NCBI GenBank assembly: GCA_001970955.1
Contig: MPUH01000861.1
Location: forward strand, 1-31,455
Length of the DNA stretch: 31,455 bases
Direction: 5' to 3'
Origin: Stentor coeruleus
Lineage: Eukaryota; Ciliophora; Heterotrichea; Heterotrichida; Stentoridae
Below the pieces are notes generated by a model. It was given only the letters and a program-made list of their open reading frames with translations. It was not told the DNA's origin and searched no databases. Made by a program: the position numbers and the translations under genes. The number at the start of each line of letters is the position of its first letter. Positions within the stretch are counted from its first letter, which is position 1. Shown here piece by piece: positions 1 through 9,772 of the stretch.

Positions 1-1377
1 ATGGGATTAGATGGATTTAATGTGTAGAATATGTTTTGGAGAGTTAGAATGAAAGGAAGAGAAAAAATGGGTTAGAGGAAAAGTTGATCAAGGGGGAATA
101 GAGAGAGTGTTAGAAGTTTATGAAGAGGATATTGGATTTTTTTTTATGAGGCTTTGATGCTAGAGGAGATTTTGGGTTTTTTGTGTTTGGAGATTATGAG
201 AAATATAGTTAGAAATTATTGTTTTGTTGGATTATGAAAGAAGTGATGATATTTGATATATTTTGTTGAAATTTATATGATTGAGCTAGGCGATTCTTTA
301 ATAAGAAATAATCAAGGCATTGTGCTTATGATTAAAGTTAGAGATTTTGGGTATTAGTTATATTTTGATTTTATATAATTTGTATTTCCTATAAATATAT
401 TACTTTTAAGATGTATAATTTGGATCTTTGAATGAGATAAGATTTTTTGGTTTAATAAATGGTTATATATTGGATTAATTTACTATCAATTACTTGATGA
501 TATATTCAGTATTATATTTTAAGCTAATTTGGCACATTGAATGCACTTTAAATTTATGGTAATTTTCTTTCTTTATCGTAGTTTTATAATTTTGCATTGA
601 TAATAGAAAAAATTATTTTCTTTTTCAGTATGATAACTTTACAAAATATATTATTTCTTTTATATATACTTATCAGTATGATTAGATAAGAAACATATTA
701 AATCCTACTTATTGAACTTATCCCATTAACTTTTGAAAACATTGACGTTGTATATTTATAAAGATTTTAAAGGATTATACAAGAGTTAATTTTCTTATCA
801 CTACTTTTTCAATAAAATTATTAATTTTTAGATCTTTAAATTTTGTTATCCCTAAAGAATATATCATCGTTTTCATATGCACTATCAATTATATCACTAA
901 TGCTTCCTATTAGTATATCCTCTAATTTAATTTTTATTCGTAGACTATACTTAATAATTGTATTTTTGTATTGAGCTATATCGCAAGAATTTCAAATAGC
1001 ACGTAATTTCTCTTATTAATCATAAGAAATGTTTTTGAGCACTGAGCATTTTTGAGCGCTGAGCATTTTTGGCAACTTTTGATATTAGAGGTATTTTCTT
1101 CTGTGGCAGTTTTTTTTTAGATCCATTTAATTATCTTTTTCAGATGATCTTAATTATATTCAGAACTATCTTCCTTGAAATACCTGTTTTCAGTACTAAA
1201 AATTCCATTTTATAGTCAGAATATTATGTGCCTTCATGGTTTGCAACTATTAAAATCAATATTTTTAATAAGTTGATTTAAATCTTTAAGATAATCATTC
1301 TTGATAGATTATAATGATTATAGTTTATATAACTAATATATTTAAAAACTTTGGAAAAATGTCAGCCATATAAAAAA
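1..1377. other. Non-coding AT-rich left flank
   Basis: I see no convincing coding region, tRNA or other RNA gene on either strand. The first ~250 bases are G-rich and C-poor on the + strand, the composition found to the right of genes elsewhere in this window, so a gene probably lies just left of the edge in either orientation. A small 17-nt tandem repeat lies at 1032-1065. Confidence 0.6.
1032..1065. repeat. Two-copy 17-nt tandem repeat
   Basis: Two adjacent 17-nt units, TTTTTGAGCACTGAGCA and TTTTTGAGCGCTGAGCA, differ at one base (A/G). A third partial unit (TTTTTG) follows. It lies in non-coding DNA about 310 nt before the EF-hand gene. No function is evident. Confidence 0.8.
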
Positions 1378-1659
1378 ATGTTGTCTGAGATAGCAGAAAG
1401 ACTTGCAAACAACCCTAATCGTGAACAAGTAGCCAAATTTGTGTTTGATTCATATGATACCAACAATTCAGGTAGAATTGAAAAATCTGAACTCAAAGTG
1501 GCCATGAATAGAATAGGAGCTGAACTTGGACAAGAATTAACTGATGAACAAATGGATAAGGCCTGGGCTAAAATGGATCAAGATAAAGATGGTACTCTTG
1601 ACTTTGAGGAATTTAAGGTCTTTATAATGGGCCTCTTTAATGCTTTATCTAGCGAATAG
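1378..1659 (+). CDS. Small two-EF-hand calcium-binding protein
   Basis: The protein is 93 aa, counted from the first ATG in frame; the frame is open a little further upstream but without an ATG. Two canonical EF-hand loops are visible. Loop 1 spans residues 27-38 (DTNNSGRIEKSE) and loop 2 spans 67-78 (DQDKDGTLDFEE). Both have acidic or amide side chains at positions 1, 3 and 5, Gly at 6 and Glu at 12, so both should bind calcium. The two hands are joined by a helical stretch, and there is no signal peptide or membrane segment. This is half of a calmodulin/centrin-sized protein, in the size range of small ciliate EF-hand proteins. It probably acts as a cytosolic calcium sensor or buffer, but the partner is unknown. 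The stop codon is TAG. Confidence 0.85.
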   Translation: MLSEIAERLANNPNREQVAKFVFDSYDTNNSGRIEKSELKVAMNRIGAELGQELTDEQMDKAWAKMDQDKDGTLDFEEFKVFIMGLFNALSSE

Positions 1660-2787
1660 AATAATTTAGTCTTTTATTAGGTGAATATTAGTTGCTATAT
1701 ATTGTTGAAATTTTGAAAGAAATTAAAACTGCGTGAAAATTTATCTTGTTAGAAAAAGAATTAGGCTTATCTGATGAAAAGAATTTGCTTGATGTTAAAG
1801 ATTTTGTTTGAATTTTAGAAATTTTTGGGTTTGATTTTCTTTTTATTTTTTGATGAGAACTTAGAACTTTGGTGATCTATGATAAGGTTGAATATATGTT
1901 TAAATAATTTTTATAATCTATTTAAAGTTTGCTTTTAGACTTGTGTTATGTTGTTTTAACAATATTTTATATTTATTTGTTTTAAGATTTATCAAATTAG
2001 AATAAGATATTTTGTTATTTCCACGAAAACAAGATGATTTTTTTTGATTAGTTTATTGGATTTTGAATGTATAAAAGTGTAATTTTGACTTGTGTAAAAT
2101 TATTAGTATTTTCAAACATGTAGAGACATATTTAATAGCAAAGACAAATTAAATTGATTAGTGAATGTTTAGGTTTAACTTATAATTTTCAAAAAATGAT
2201 ATGACGATTTAGAGTAAATTATATGATGAATCAAAGTTTATTAAACCAAAGGATGTTATGATTAAATGAAGAAGTAGTTTTGAAATATTTAGGAAGGTAG
2301 ACAGACATACTAAAATAGAGGATTTTTTAAGAATAATGAATTGGCTTCTAAATTTCTAGATTATCATAAACATAAGAGAATATAAAAGAATTTTTCATAG
2401 CAAGTTAATAAAAGTATTATTATAAGCTTTGTAATTTAATATAGTTTTTTGAACATAAATATCTCAAACATACTATTAATTTTTCGTAGAATTGAGTTTT
2501 CTCTATGAATGAAATCCTTATAAAAATTTCACCTCTTACTATTAATAAAGTCGATATTGAATAGTTTAATTTTGTTTTATTTACTCCTTTTATTATTCTT
2601 GCAATTTTTTTCAAGGTATATTTCTTAATAATTTTATTCAAACTAATTTCATCAAGTTATATATTTATTATAATCAAAATCTTTAAAGAAATTTAATTTT
2701 ATTGTATAATCAAATAATACATTCTTAACAAAATTATATTTATTGAGTGTATATTATTAACTATGATTTTATTATAAAATAAAGTTA
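1660..2787. other. Intergenic region, no supported gene
   Basis: This is 1.1 kb of AT-rich DNA between two + strand genes. The left part is G-enriched and the right part becomes A/T-dominated. A short - strand frame at 2420-2641 is open but has low-complexity Ile/Lys composition and no recognisable domain, so I do not call it. Confidence 0.5.
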
Positions 2788-4395
2788 ATGGATTCTTTTG
2801 AGATCATAAAAATTCAATGTTCATGCTTTGAAGCAGCAGAGTTTGAATGCCACTGCAAAGCTCAGATTCAATATTTATGTTCTAACTGTGCATCTTCTCA
2901 TATCAGAGAGCCAAATTTACCTCACAATCTTAAAACCCTTACCATAAATATCAACGAATCCTCAAGATCAGCCTTGATATCTTTCATAAAAGACTCACTT
3001 ATCAACTTAGATATAACAAAAAAATCAATATCTGCAAAATTACATAAACTATTTCTAGAATTACAAGATCAAGCTAAAGTTGCATTCAAAGACATTTCTA
3101 TCCTTCGTAGAAACCTAAAGTCTTTATTAAAAACTCTAAGCAACTTTCCACAAAACACTTATGAGTGGAATATAAAAAGAATTTTAGCACAAGATCTTCA
3201 AGAAACTATAAAAGACTTATCTTCATGGAATCTTTTTTCAGTGAATTTTATTATAGAATCATTTGAGACTCCTTGGATAATTTTTGATAATAATTATGAT
3301 AAGTGCATCACAACTAAAAAAGTTGAACATAGGCCCAGGGAAAAGTCTCTTATTATTGAAAAACCTCCTGTTTTGTCTGTAGAAAGATATAAAAGTTGTG
3401 CTATAGAAAATAAAGAAATTTTTGAAGAATTTAAAAATATACAAAGAATAATAGGAAAAAAAGAGATTGAGCCAGGTTTATATTGTGAGAAAAACCACAA
3501 ACTTTTTTGGTCTTATACTGTGATTTTAGAAAACTATTTGATAAGAGGGAATTCAAAATTGGAGTGTAAATTTTGTGGGAAAGTATTTGCTAAACCTTGT
3601 TGGCATTGCTCACAGTGTGCATTTGATGTTTGTGAAGAGTGTGGAAATAAGCAAGATATTAAATCCCCTAAATTTGTTTGCGATAATAATCATGAACTGC
3701 TCTGGAAATGTACAGTTGCTGAAAAATATCGAAATTCAACCGGTATAGCTTCATGGAAATGCAATTTTTGTGAATTATCAAAATCAACTCCATCTTGGCA
3801 TTGTAGTGAATGCAAATTTGATCTTTGTTCAAATTGCGCATCTGCATATAATGTATTTCCAATTGAACTTAAAGATAAATGCATTTTGAATCACAGTCTT
3901 ATAAAAGTTGCATTTAAAAGTCCAACCAGATGTAAAGATTGTTCTAGAGCATTAACCGGGATTGGGTATTCTTGCAACACTTGTAATTATCATATATGTG
4001 GTAATTGTTATAAATATCACAATTTAGATATACCTCAAGATCCGATTTTAATATGTTTTAAAGGACATTTACTTAGATGGAATTCTCAAAGAAGCTTTTT
4101 ATGTAATTCTTGTAGTAGGAGTATGAAAAGTTCATTTTGCTGTATGAGCTGCCTTTTTGATTATTGTTATCAATGTGCTGATTACCTTGAATCTATTAGA
4201 AGAAATGATTTTATTCGAAAAGATGATAGCGGGCATGTGCTTGGAATAAAATATTTAGTTAAATCTGAGTTAGCTCGTGCATTTTGTTGCAAAAATTGTA
4301 ACATGGAATTACCAAGTAGATGCTTGGTGTTTAGTTGTGAAATCTGCGGATATTATATATGCATATGGTGCTTTAGAAGTGATAGGATAATCTAA
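2788..4395 (+). CDS. B-box/DC1-like multi-zinc-finger protein, copy 1
   Basis: The protein is 535 aa. Residues 11-46 form a B-box-like Cys/His cluster (C-x-C, C-x-C, C-x2-C, then His 38 and 46). A largely helical segment follows (about 58-160). From residue 233 to the end there are about five tandem zinc-binding units, roughly 233-285, 298-350, 365-407, 423-463 and 483-528. Each has the form C/D-x3-H-x-L-x-W, then C-x2-C, (W)HC-x2-C, FDxC-x2-C. This resembles plant DC1 (divergent C1) and ZZ fingers, which bind zinc and usually mediate protein or lipid contacts. There is no RING, so a TRIM-type ligase activity is not supported. It is a tandem duplicate of the next gene, 161 nt downstream. The actual binding partner is unknown. 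Confidence 0.8.
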   Translation: MDSFEIIKIQCSCFEAAEFECHCKAQIQYLCSNCASSHIREPNLPHNLKTLTININESSRSALISFIKDSLINLDITKKSISAKLHKLFLELQDQAKVAFKDISILRRNLKSLLKTLSNFPQNTYEWNIKRILAQDLQETIKDLSSWNLFSVNFIIESFETPWIIFDNNYDKCITTKKVEHRPREKSLIIEKPPVLSVERYKSCAIENKEIFEEFKNIQRIIGKKEIEPGLYCEKNHKLFWSYTVILENYLIRGNSKLECKFCGKVFAKPCWHCSQCAFDVCEECGNKQDIKSPKFVCDNNHELLWKCTVAEKYRNSTGIASWKCNFCELSKSTPSWHCSECKFDLCSNCASAYNVFPIELKDKCILNHSLIKVAFKSPTRCKDCSRALTGIGYSCNTCNYHICGNCYKYHNLDIPQDPILICFKGHLLRWNSQRSFLCNSCSRSMKSSFCCMSCLFDYCYQCADYLESIRRNDFIRKDDSGHVLGIKYLVKSELARAFCCKNCNMELPSRCLVFSCEICGYYICIWCFRSDRII

Positions 4396-4556
4396 GAATA
4401 TATAGTTAAGGATTAGGAGATTTTATAAAATGTATGGAAAATATTAACTTAGAAGATTTTATTCATTTTTACATTTATTCAGCAATCTAAATCGATACTC
4501 TTCATATTATCTATAAAATCTAAAATTTCATCTTTGAACTATGGCAATATAAAATA
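4396..4556. other. Spacer between tandem zinc-finger paralogues
   Basis: A 161-nt spacer must hold the 3' end of copy 1 and the promoter of copy 2. It starts G-rich just after the stop and turns C-containing before the next ATG. A three-codon upstream ATG frame occurs at 4541. Confidence 0.5.
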
Positions 4557-6149
4557 ATGAATTCCTCTAATAAGACAACAACTAAATGTGAATGTTCTTC
4601 TATAGCAGATTTTGAATGTTACTGTAAAGCCCAAATTCAATATTTCTGTTCTGACTGTGCCTCTATCCATATGAAAGAGCCAAATTTACTTCACAAACTT
4701 CAAACCATCAGCATCAGCATCAATGAATCTTCAAGATCAGCTCTAATAAATTTCATAAAAGACTCTCTTCATAACTTAAATAAAATCAATACCTCAATAT
4801 CTGCACAAATGCATAAAATATTTCTAACATTACAAGAGCATGCTAAAGCATCATTCAAAGGTATTTCAAAACTTAAAAAAAACCTTAATTCTTTATTATA
4901 TACCCTAAAATTTTCCCCACAAAACATTTGTGAGTGGAATATAAAAAAAATCTTAGCACAAGATGTTCAGAAAACTATAGAAGACTTAACAACTTGGGAA
5001 CTTTTTTCAGTAAGTTTTAATATTGAAATGTTTGAGATACCTTGGGTGATTTTTGATAATAATTATGAAAAGTATATAATGCTACCTAAAAAATCTGAGT
5101 TTAAACATGAGATAAAATCAAAAAGTTGTACTATAGAAATAGAAAATATGCTTAATGAAGAAAATAGATTAGAATTTATTAAAAAGTCTGAAAAAACAGA
5201 ATTAGTTTTGTATTGTGAAAATAATCATAAACTTACTTGGTCGTATATTGTCCCTTTAGAATATTTTTTGTTAAGAGGTAATAGTTTAGTACGATGCCAT
5301 TTTTGTGGAAAAGAATTTTGTAAATCTTGTTGGCACTGCTCACAATGCGCATTTGATGTTTGTGAAGACTGTGGAATAAGCCAAGGTTTTGCATGTCCTA
5401 AACTTGTATGCGATAAAGGCCATGAACTATTATGGAAATGTACAGTTGCTGAAAACTATAGAAACTTATGCGGAATAGCTTCTTGGAATTGTGATTGTTG
5501 TAAAATGTCTAAATCAAAAGCTTCATGGCATTGTGATCTATGCAAATACGACCTTTGCCAAAAATGTGCAAGAAAAAGTCAAGTTCTACCAATCAAACTT
5601 AAAGACAAATGTATTTTAAATCATAATCTTAAACAAGAAATGTATTTAGGTAATTTCAAATGTAAAGATTGTTCTGAAAAAATTATCGATCTTAGGTATT
5701 CTTGTCATAATTGTAATTACCATATATGCAGGAAATGTATAAAAAATCATAACTTAGACATACCACAATATCCGATTTTAACATGTTTTAATGATCATTT
5801 ACTTAGATGGAATTCTCAAATATTTTTTATATGTAATGCATGTGAGAAAAATAAACAAAGTTCATTTAATTGTATCAATTGTAATTTTAATTATTGTTAT
5901 GAATGTGCTGATTATCTAGAAGATATAATAAGAATGGATATTATTCGTTATGATAACAATGGGCATCAGTTAAAAATTTTTTTTACAATTGAAGTAGAAT
6001 CAAATATGTGTTTAAATTATTGTAAAACCTGCAATATGAAATTTATTAAAAATACCTTAGTGTTTAGCTGTGAAACTTGCTTGGTTTATATATGTATTAA
6101 TTGCCATAAGAATAACAGGAAGATTTCTCAAATGCAAGAGGAGTTTTAG
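4557..6149 (+). CDS. B-box/DC1-like multi-zinc-finger protein, copy 2
   Basis: The protein is 530 aa and collinear with copy 1. The first ~170 residues align without gaps: B-box-like cluster at 11-46, then the same helical linker with shared WNIKxILAQD and IFDNNY motifs. The stretch around 172-217 is variable in sequence and length. The five C-terminal DC1-like units follow at about 220-272, 285-337, 352-394, 410-450 and 470-516. Nearly all zinc ligands are kept, while surface residues between them differ. This suggests an old tandem duplication under constraint for the fold. The protein ends in TAG. A role as a zinc-dependent scaffold is a family-level inference; nothing in the context identifies the pathway. 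Confidence 0.8.
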   Translation: MNSSNKTTTKCECSSIADFECYCKAQIQYFCSDCASIHMKEPNLLHKLQTISISINESSRSALINFIKDSLHNLNKINTSISAQMHKIFLTLQEHAKASFKGISKLKKNLNSLLYTLKFSPQNICEWNIKKILAQDVQKTIEDLTTWELFSVSFNIEMFEIPWVIFDNNYEKYIMLPKKSEFKHEIKSKSCTIEIENMLNEENRLEFIKKSEKTELVLYCENNHKLTWSYIVPLEYFLLRGNSLVRCHFCGKEFCKSCWHCSQCAFDVCEDCGISQGFACPKLVCDKGHELLWKCTVAENYRNLCGIASWNCDCCKMSKSKASWHCDLCKYDLCQKCARKSQVLPIKLKDKCILNHNLKQEMYLGNFKCKDCSEKIIDLRYSCHNCNYHICRKCIKNHNLDIPQYPILTCFNDHLLRWNSQIFFICNACEKNKQSSFNCINCNFNYCYECADYLEDIIRMDIIRYDNNGHQLKIFFTIEVESNMCLNYCKTCNMKFIKNTLVFSCETCLVYICINCHKNNRKISQMQEEF

Positions 6150-6581
6150 TTAATTTTAATAAAATTTTAATTAGAATAAGTAGTTTAAGATTTAGTTTGA
6201 ATGATTTATTTAAGGTTTCGTTAATTTTTTAATTTGAAATTATTATTTGAGTAGAGGGTAACAAGGTTAGGTATAAGCTTATTAAAAAAAATATATAGGT
6301 TTAATTATCCTAAACAATGATAATAATTTTGAATGAACTTTGATAACTGATATATGGAAACAAAGAGAATAGTGTCAATACAAGAGCATGTAAAGCCCAA
6401 AAAAAGGGGAAAATCATTGAAATAATAGATAAAAATTGATCAGATAGAAAGGGAGAAATTATATGACAACAGAGCAAAGGATAATTCCTAACAGGGTGTA
6501 AAAATACAAAAATTCATCATTCTTATCAAAACTTTCATAAAAATTCTAAGCCACATTTTTACAATTAATATCTTACATCTT
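6150..6581. other. Intergenic region with a copy of a shared 13-nt motif
   Basis: This is 432 nt between two + strand genes. It starts G-rich and becomes C-containing just before the next ATG. Positions 6480-6492 carry GATAATTCCTAAC, the core of a longer element found again at 14200-14223 and, inverted, at 30188-30211. No gene is seen. Confidence 0.5.
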
Positions 6582-7187
6582 ATGAATAATCAAGCTCAAA
6601 GGGAAAGACTAATAGTGTCCTACTCCAAACTAAAACAAGATATTATTCGTAATCTTACCCCCCTAAAGCCAAAATGTGCTAGTAAATGCATTAAAATCGG
6701 TATACCACAAAACATAGAAAAAGCATATGAAGACATGCAAGAAACAAAGCATAAATTTATGTTAGACCGTGAAAAACTACGCTTAAAACTATATGCAAAT
6801 CCTATATATAAAGAAGAACCTTTAGATATAGAATTATTAAAAAACCAGAACAATTTGTATATACATAATGAACTTTTTAACCTAAATCTAAACAAAACCA
6901 GTGATCTAAAAAGAAAACTATTATCACCTATTAAAAGATACTATAATAGAAGCCCTGAAAGAGCTAAAGATATAGATATTTTTATAGATCATTGTAATGA
7001 AGTTAAAGGTCAGAATGAAAAACTTGTCCGTAAGATTCCTGAGATAAGAAGGTCGCTTAGTAGGAAATTTGAAAGAATGAAAATGGCTGTTGGAGTTGGT
7101 AAAGGAGAAAATACTCAGGAGTTTGATAAAAGCTTAGTTAGTTTGCATCAGAAAATGATTATGATGTTTGGGATGAATAATAAATAG
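6582..7187 (+). CDS. CASR-family basic protein of unknown function, member A
   Basis: I do not recognise this 201-aa basic protein from any described family. It is the only + strand member of a five-gene local family. Conserved blocks are LKPKCASK (28-35), NIEKA (44-48), DREKLR (62-67), YKEE (76-79) and LSP (114-116). A C-terminal block runs from ID at 131 through Cys138, Asn145 and Pro153. Predicted structure is mostly helical with a charged, variable middle. There is no signal peptide, membrane segment or zinc cluster. It faces the four other members tail to tail across 7188-8245. It differs most in the middle, where it carries an Asn/Leu-rich insert (about 80-110). Function is unknown. Confidence 0.8.
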   Translation: MNNQAQRERLIVSYSKLKQDIIRNLTPLKPKCASKCIKIGIPQNIEKAYEDMQETKHKFMLDREKLRLKLYANPIYKEEPLDIELLKNQNNLYIHNELFNLNLNKTSDLKRKLLSPIKRYYNRSPERAKDIDIFIDHCNEVKGQNEKLVRKIPEIRRSLSRKFERMKMAVGVGKGENTQEFDKSLVSLHQKMIMMFGMNNK

Positions 7188-7385
7188 ATATAAGGGTTAT
7201 TTAGTATAATTTTAGAAGAGAAATGGAGGAAAATATAAGAGAAAATATGGGAAGAGATTTTTTAATGGGCTTTTGGGGTTGAAGATAAGGGATTGTTGAG
7301 ACTAGTTTATATATTAAAAAATTATACTTAGTTGATATCTTGATAGTTTAAGAAAAAATGAATGATGTAGAGATAATTTATAGCT

Positions 7386-7439
7386 AAATTTGCTATGATT
7401 CTAAGAATGAATTTTTTTATTCTAAACTTTAGCAAATTT
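7386..7439. repeat. Inverted repeat (10-nt arms)
   Basis: AAATTTGCTA at 7386-7395 is the exact reverse complement of TAGCAAATTT at 7430-7439, with a 34-nt loop. It lies about 200 nt after the stop of the + strand CASR gene. It may be a transcript-end hairpin, or may be chance in AT-rich DNA. Confidence 0.5.
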
Positions 7440-7670
7440 TTTGTTAGAAGGTGTATTTTTATGTTATTTGCAGGAGCTATTAAGTTTATAATTTCTTAAA
7501 AAGTGAGCACTTAATCCTATTTTTATTAGGCTTTAAACAATATCTAAAGCAGTTTAAAACATAAAACTACCTTTAATCCTATTATTATTTACTTTATTAT
7601 TATAAGAAAAACTTCATTGCAAACTAAAGTAAAAAGCAATCAAAATCCTAAGCCGATCTTTATTCCTTAT

Positions 7671-7720
7671 CAAAATTTAATTATGTTTATACATAGTTTA
7701 ATTATCACAATTAAATTTTG
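7671..7720. repeat. Inverted repeat (12-nt arms)
   Basis: CAAAATTTAATT at 7671-7682 pairs perfectly with AATTAAATTTTG at 7709-7720 across a 26-nt loop. It sits in the middle of the tail-to-tail gap between the convergent CASR genes. The hairpin is exact but AT-only apart from its outer base pair. Confidence 0.5.
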
Positions 7721-8245
7721 GTTTCTTATTCAAATCAGAAAAAAATAATACCTTAATACATAACACTTAAGTGACAGTTTCTTGTATTAAGTATTCATAG
7801 ATGTAGTTTATGATGAAAAAAAATATATAATATTAGTATTCTAAGCATACATAATTTTTAGAATAAACTCTAAGTGAACCTTAAGAAATCAATAATACAT
7901 ATAGTCAATAAACTAGCTTAAATATTTAGTTTTTTTCATTGCTTATGCTCTATGCTAGAAGTAGTAAGTATTAAGCTTAAATCAAATCCATTTTTTTTTG
8001 CTTGAACCAATTTCTTCTCCAGAGTCATCTAAAGCTATACTAATATATAATACACCTAATAATTTTTTCAATACTCATCCGGAATCAAATATTATCTTAT
8101 ATGCTCTGCGTTATAAATTATCTTAGAGCAAATTTTATGTTATAAAGTATTTGCATGCTTCACAAGATACTTGAATATAAAACATAATTAGTTTAAGCTA
8201 ATGAGATCCTTTATTTTTTTTTTAGCCTATGTTTATAATCATTAT

Positions 8246-8872
8246 CTAATTGTGTATTTCCTTCAAATCTTTAAGCATTTTTCTAAGATACTTCGATTGT
8301 AAAGGGTCTGGTGAGGATTGTTCTTTCATAATTTCCACAGCCTCAGAGATTTTCTTGTAATCCGAGTTTAAAATTCTCCCAATTCTAGGTAGTTTTTTAA
8401 TCATACTCTTGTTTTGTTGTTTGACTTCAATACAATTTTGAATAAAACTATCTATACTAGAAACAAATTCAAGGTTTTTTGATTTATGTCTAAGTCCTGG
8501 TGTTAAAGAATGTTTATCAAAATCATCTCTTCTAGTAGATTTTATTCTTGGGGTCTTTTGATTTATATAACGCCTAGTTGGGGTAAGCATATATGATATT
8601 TTTTCTTCGTATTTTAAAACGCTGCTTAGCTCAAGCCTTAGTTTATTTCTTTGTTCAATAAATTTTATCTGAGTTTCTATTAGGTCTTTATATGCTTTTT
8701 CTGGTGTTTCAGGCATACTGGTGTTTAAAACTTTACTAGCACATACAGGCTTCAGATGGTTTAAGCATTTAGCAACGCTGCTCTTTACTTTTTTGATATA
8801 CTCGGATTTACTAAGGTTGTCTGCTTTTAGATTCATATTAGTATAATTAATTCTACAACATACTCTCATCAT
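8246..8872 (-). CDS. CASR-family basic protein of unknown function, member B
   Basis: The longest frame gives 208 aa. An internal Met at residue 13 (codon at 8836-8834) gives 196 aa and matches the N-termini of the other members better, so it is the likelier start. Family blocks are KPVCASK (41-47), PEKA (57-60), Q-x2-KF then RNKLR (75-79), YEE (88-90) and LTP (96-98). The C-terminal block runs IDSF (140-143), Cys147, Asn154, LP (161-162) and DYKKI (171-175). The middle (100-130) is Arg/Lys-rich with several Thr-Pro steps, possible targets of proline-directed kinases. It heads, in map order, the run of four - strand members. Function is unknown. Confidence 0.8.
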   Translation of the reverse strand: MMRVCCRINYTNMNLKADNLSKSEYIKKVKSSVAKCLNHLKPVCASKVLNTSMPETPEKAYKDLIETQIKFIEQRNKLRLELSSVLKYEEKISYMLTPTRRYINQKTPRIKSTRRDDFDKHSLTPGLRHKSKNLEFVSSIDSFIQNCIEVKQQNKSMIKKLPRIGRILNSDYKKISEAVEIMKEQSSPDPLQSKYLRKMLKDLKEIHN

Positions 8873-9166
8873 TAGGTAAGCTAAAAAATAAAATAATAAA
8901 CCTTATTGCACTAAGTTTACTATTTTGAAAATGATTCCAAGGATCTTAAAAATTGATCTTTCATTTACAATGAGTTTATAATCATTTTACTTATCATTTC
9001 TTTGATAAAAACAAATCAAATTTTTATCACAAAATTTTACTGTGTTTTTCTTTTCAGAGTTTTGCTTTTTATGACTTATTCTTAAGAATTTTCATTGACA
9101 GTCTTAAAATAAATATCAATTAAGATATAAATTTATGATTAAATCTTATTATTTGCAGTTTAAAAA

Positions 9167-9772
9167 CTAGTTTCGATGTTTTCTTTTTTTCTCAAGAGAT
9201 GTCAGAATTTTTGAAGAATTTTTATTCGTCTCATCAACTAATTGTCCAATTTTTTTATAGCTTGAAGTATCATATTTACATATCCTCGGCAGACATTTAG
9301 CTAATAGCTTATTTTTCTCATTTCCATCAATAAGACTATTAACAAAAGTATCTATATATGAAATATTATCAGGAGTCCTACTAGCTGATCTTATTTTAGG
9401 ACTTTTATTTTTCCTATCACGTTTAAAGCTTTTTACTGTAAGTTTTCCTAATAATCTTTCCTTATGAAATTGTTCAGTAATTTTTATGCCAACTTTAGGA
9501 CTAAGTAAATCTTCTTTATATTCACACATTGTATTTAGACCAGTTCTTAGTTTTTCCCTTTCTTCAAAAAACCTTTCCTGCATAATAGAAATGTTTCTAA
9601 ACTCCTTTTCTATATTTTCGCCAAATCTTATATTTGAACATCTACTTGCACATCTGGGCTCTAAGGATTTTAAACACTTTTTAACATTTTCTTGAAGTTT
9701 TTTCCTAGATTCAGGTTTAAATCCACCTATGCTTCTAAATGCCATATGCTTTGTATTCATATTCAATATCAA
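9167..9772 (-). CDS. CASR-family basic protein of unknown function, member C
   Basis: The protein is 201 aa, with alternative Met starts at residues 5 and 10. Blocks are LEPRCASR (37-44), NIEKE (53-57), EREKLR (71-76), YKE (85-87) and LSP (90-92). The C-terminal block has IDTF (140-143), Asn154, LP (161-162) and SYKKI (171-175). Unlike its paralogues it has Leu in place of the C-terminal-block Cys (SLID rather than NCxE). The linker (100-133) is strongly basic with KSP and RTP motifs. It lies 294 nt from member B, the tightest spacing in the cluster, and is transcribed in the same direction. Function is unknown. Confidence 0.8.
   Translation of the reverse strand: MILNMNTKHMAFRSIGGFKPESRKKLQENVKKCLKSLEPRCASRCSNIRFGENIEKEFRNISIMQERFFEEREKLRTGLNTMCEYKEDLLSPKVGIKITEQFHKERLLGKLTVKSFKRDRKNKSPKIRSASRTPDNISYIDTFVNSLIDGNEKNKLLAKCLPRICKYDTSSYKKIGQLVDETNKNSSKILTSLEKKRKHRN

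Larger units (their letters stand above)
7188..8245. other. Tail-to-tail intergenic region between CASR-family genes
   Basis: About 1.06 kb lies between the convergent members A and B. It has no supported gene. It contains two clear inverted repeats, at 7386-7439 and 7671-7720, described separately. A 30-codon frame on the - strand (7982-8074) has protein-like composition but no start and no extension. Confidence 0.5.

Noticed and set aside
1351..1377. Nine extra N-terminal residues for the EF-hand protein
   Set aside because: The extension begins at TTG, not ATG. The first in-frame ATG is at 1378, and the EF-hands do not need the extension.
1692..1907. 71-codon stretch free of TAA and TAG after the EF-hand gene, with protein-like parts
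   Set aside because: It holds several TGA codons and would need TGA read as Trp, while no accepted gene here uses TGA as sense. It is probably 3' flanking DNA or a decayed fragment.
2420..2641. 73-codon open frame on the - strand
   Set aside because: Ile/Lys-rich low-complexity product with no domain, in AT-rich intergenic DNA; an open frame of this size is expected by chance.
7982..8074. 30-codon - strand frame with protein-like composition (includes SIALDDSGEEIGSSKK)
   Set aside because: It is closed by TGA on both sides, has no ATG, and I could find no 15-16 nt intron that extends it. It could be a gene remnant.
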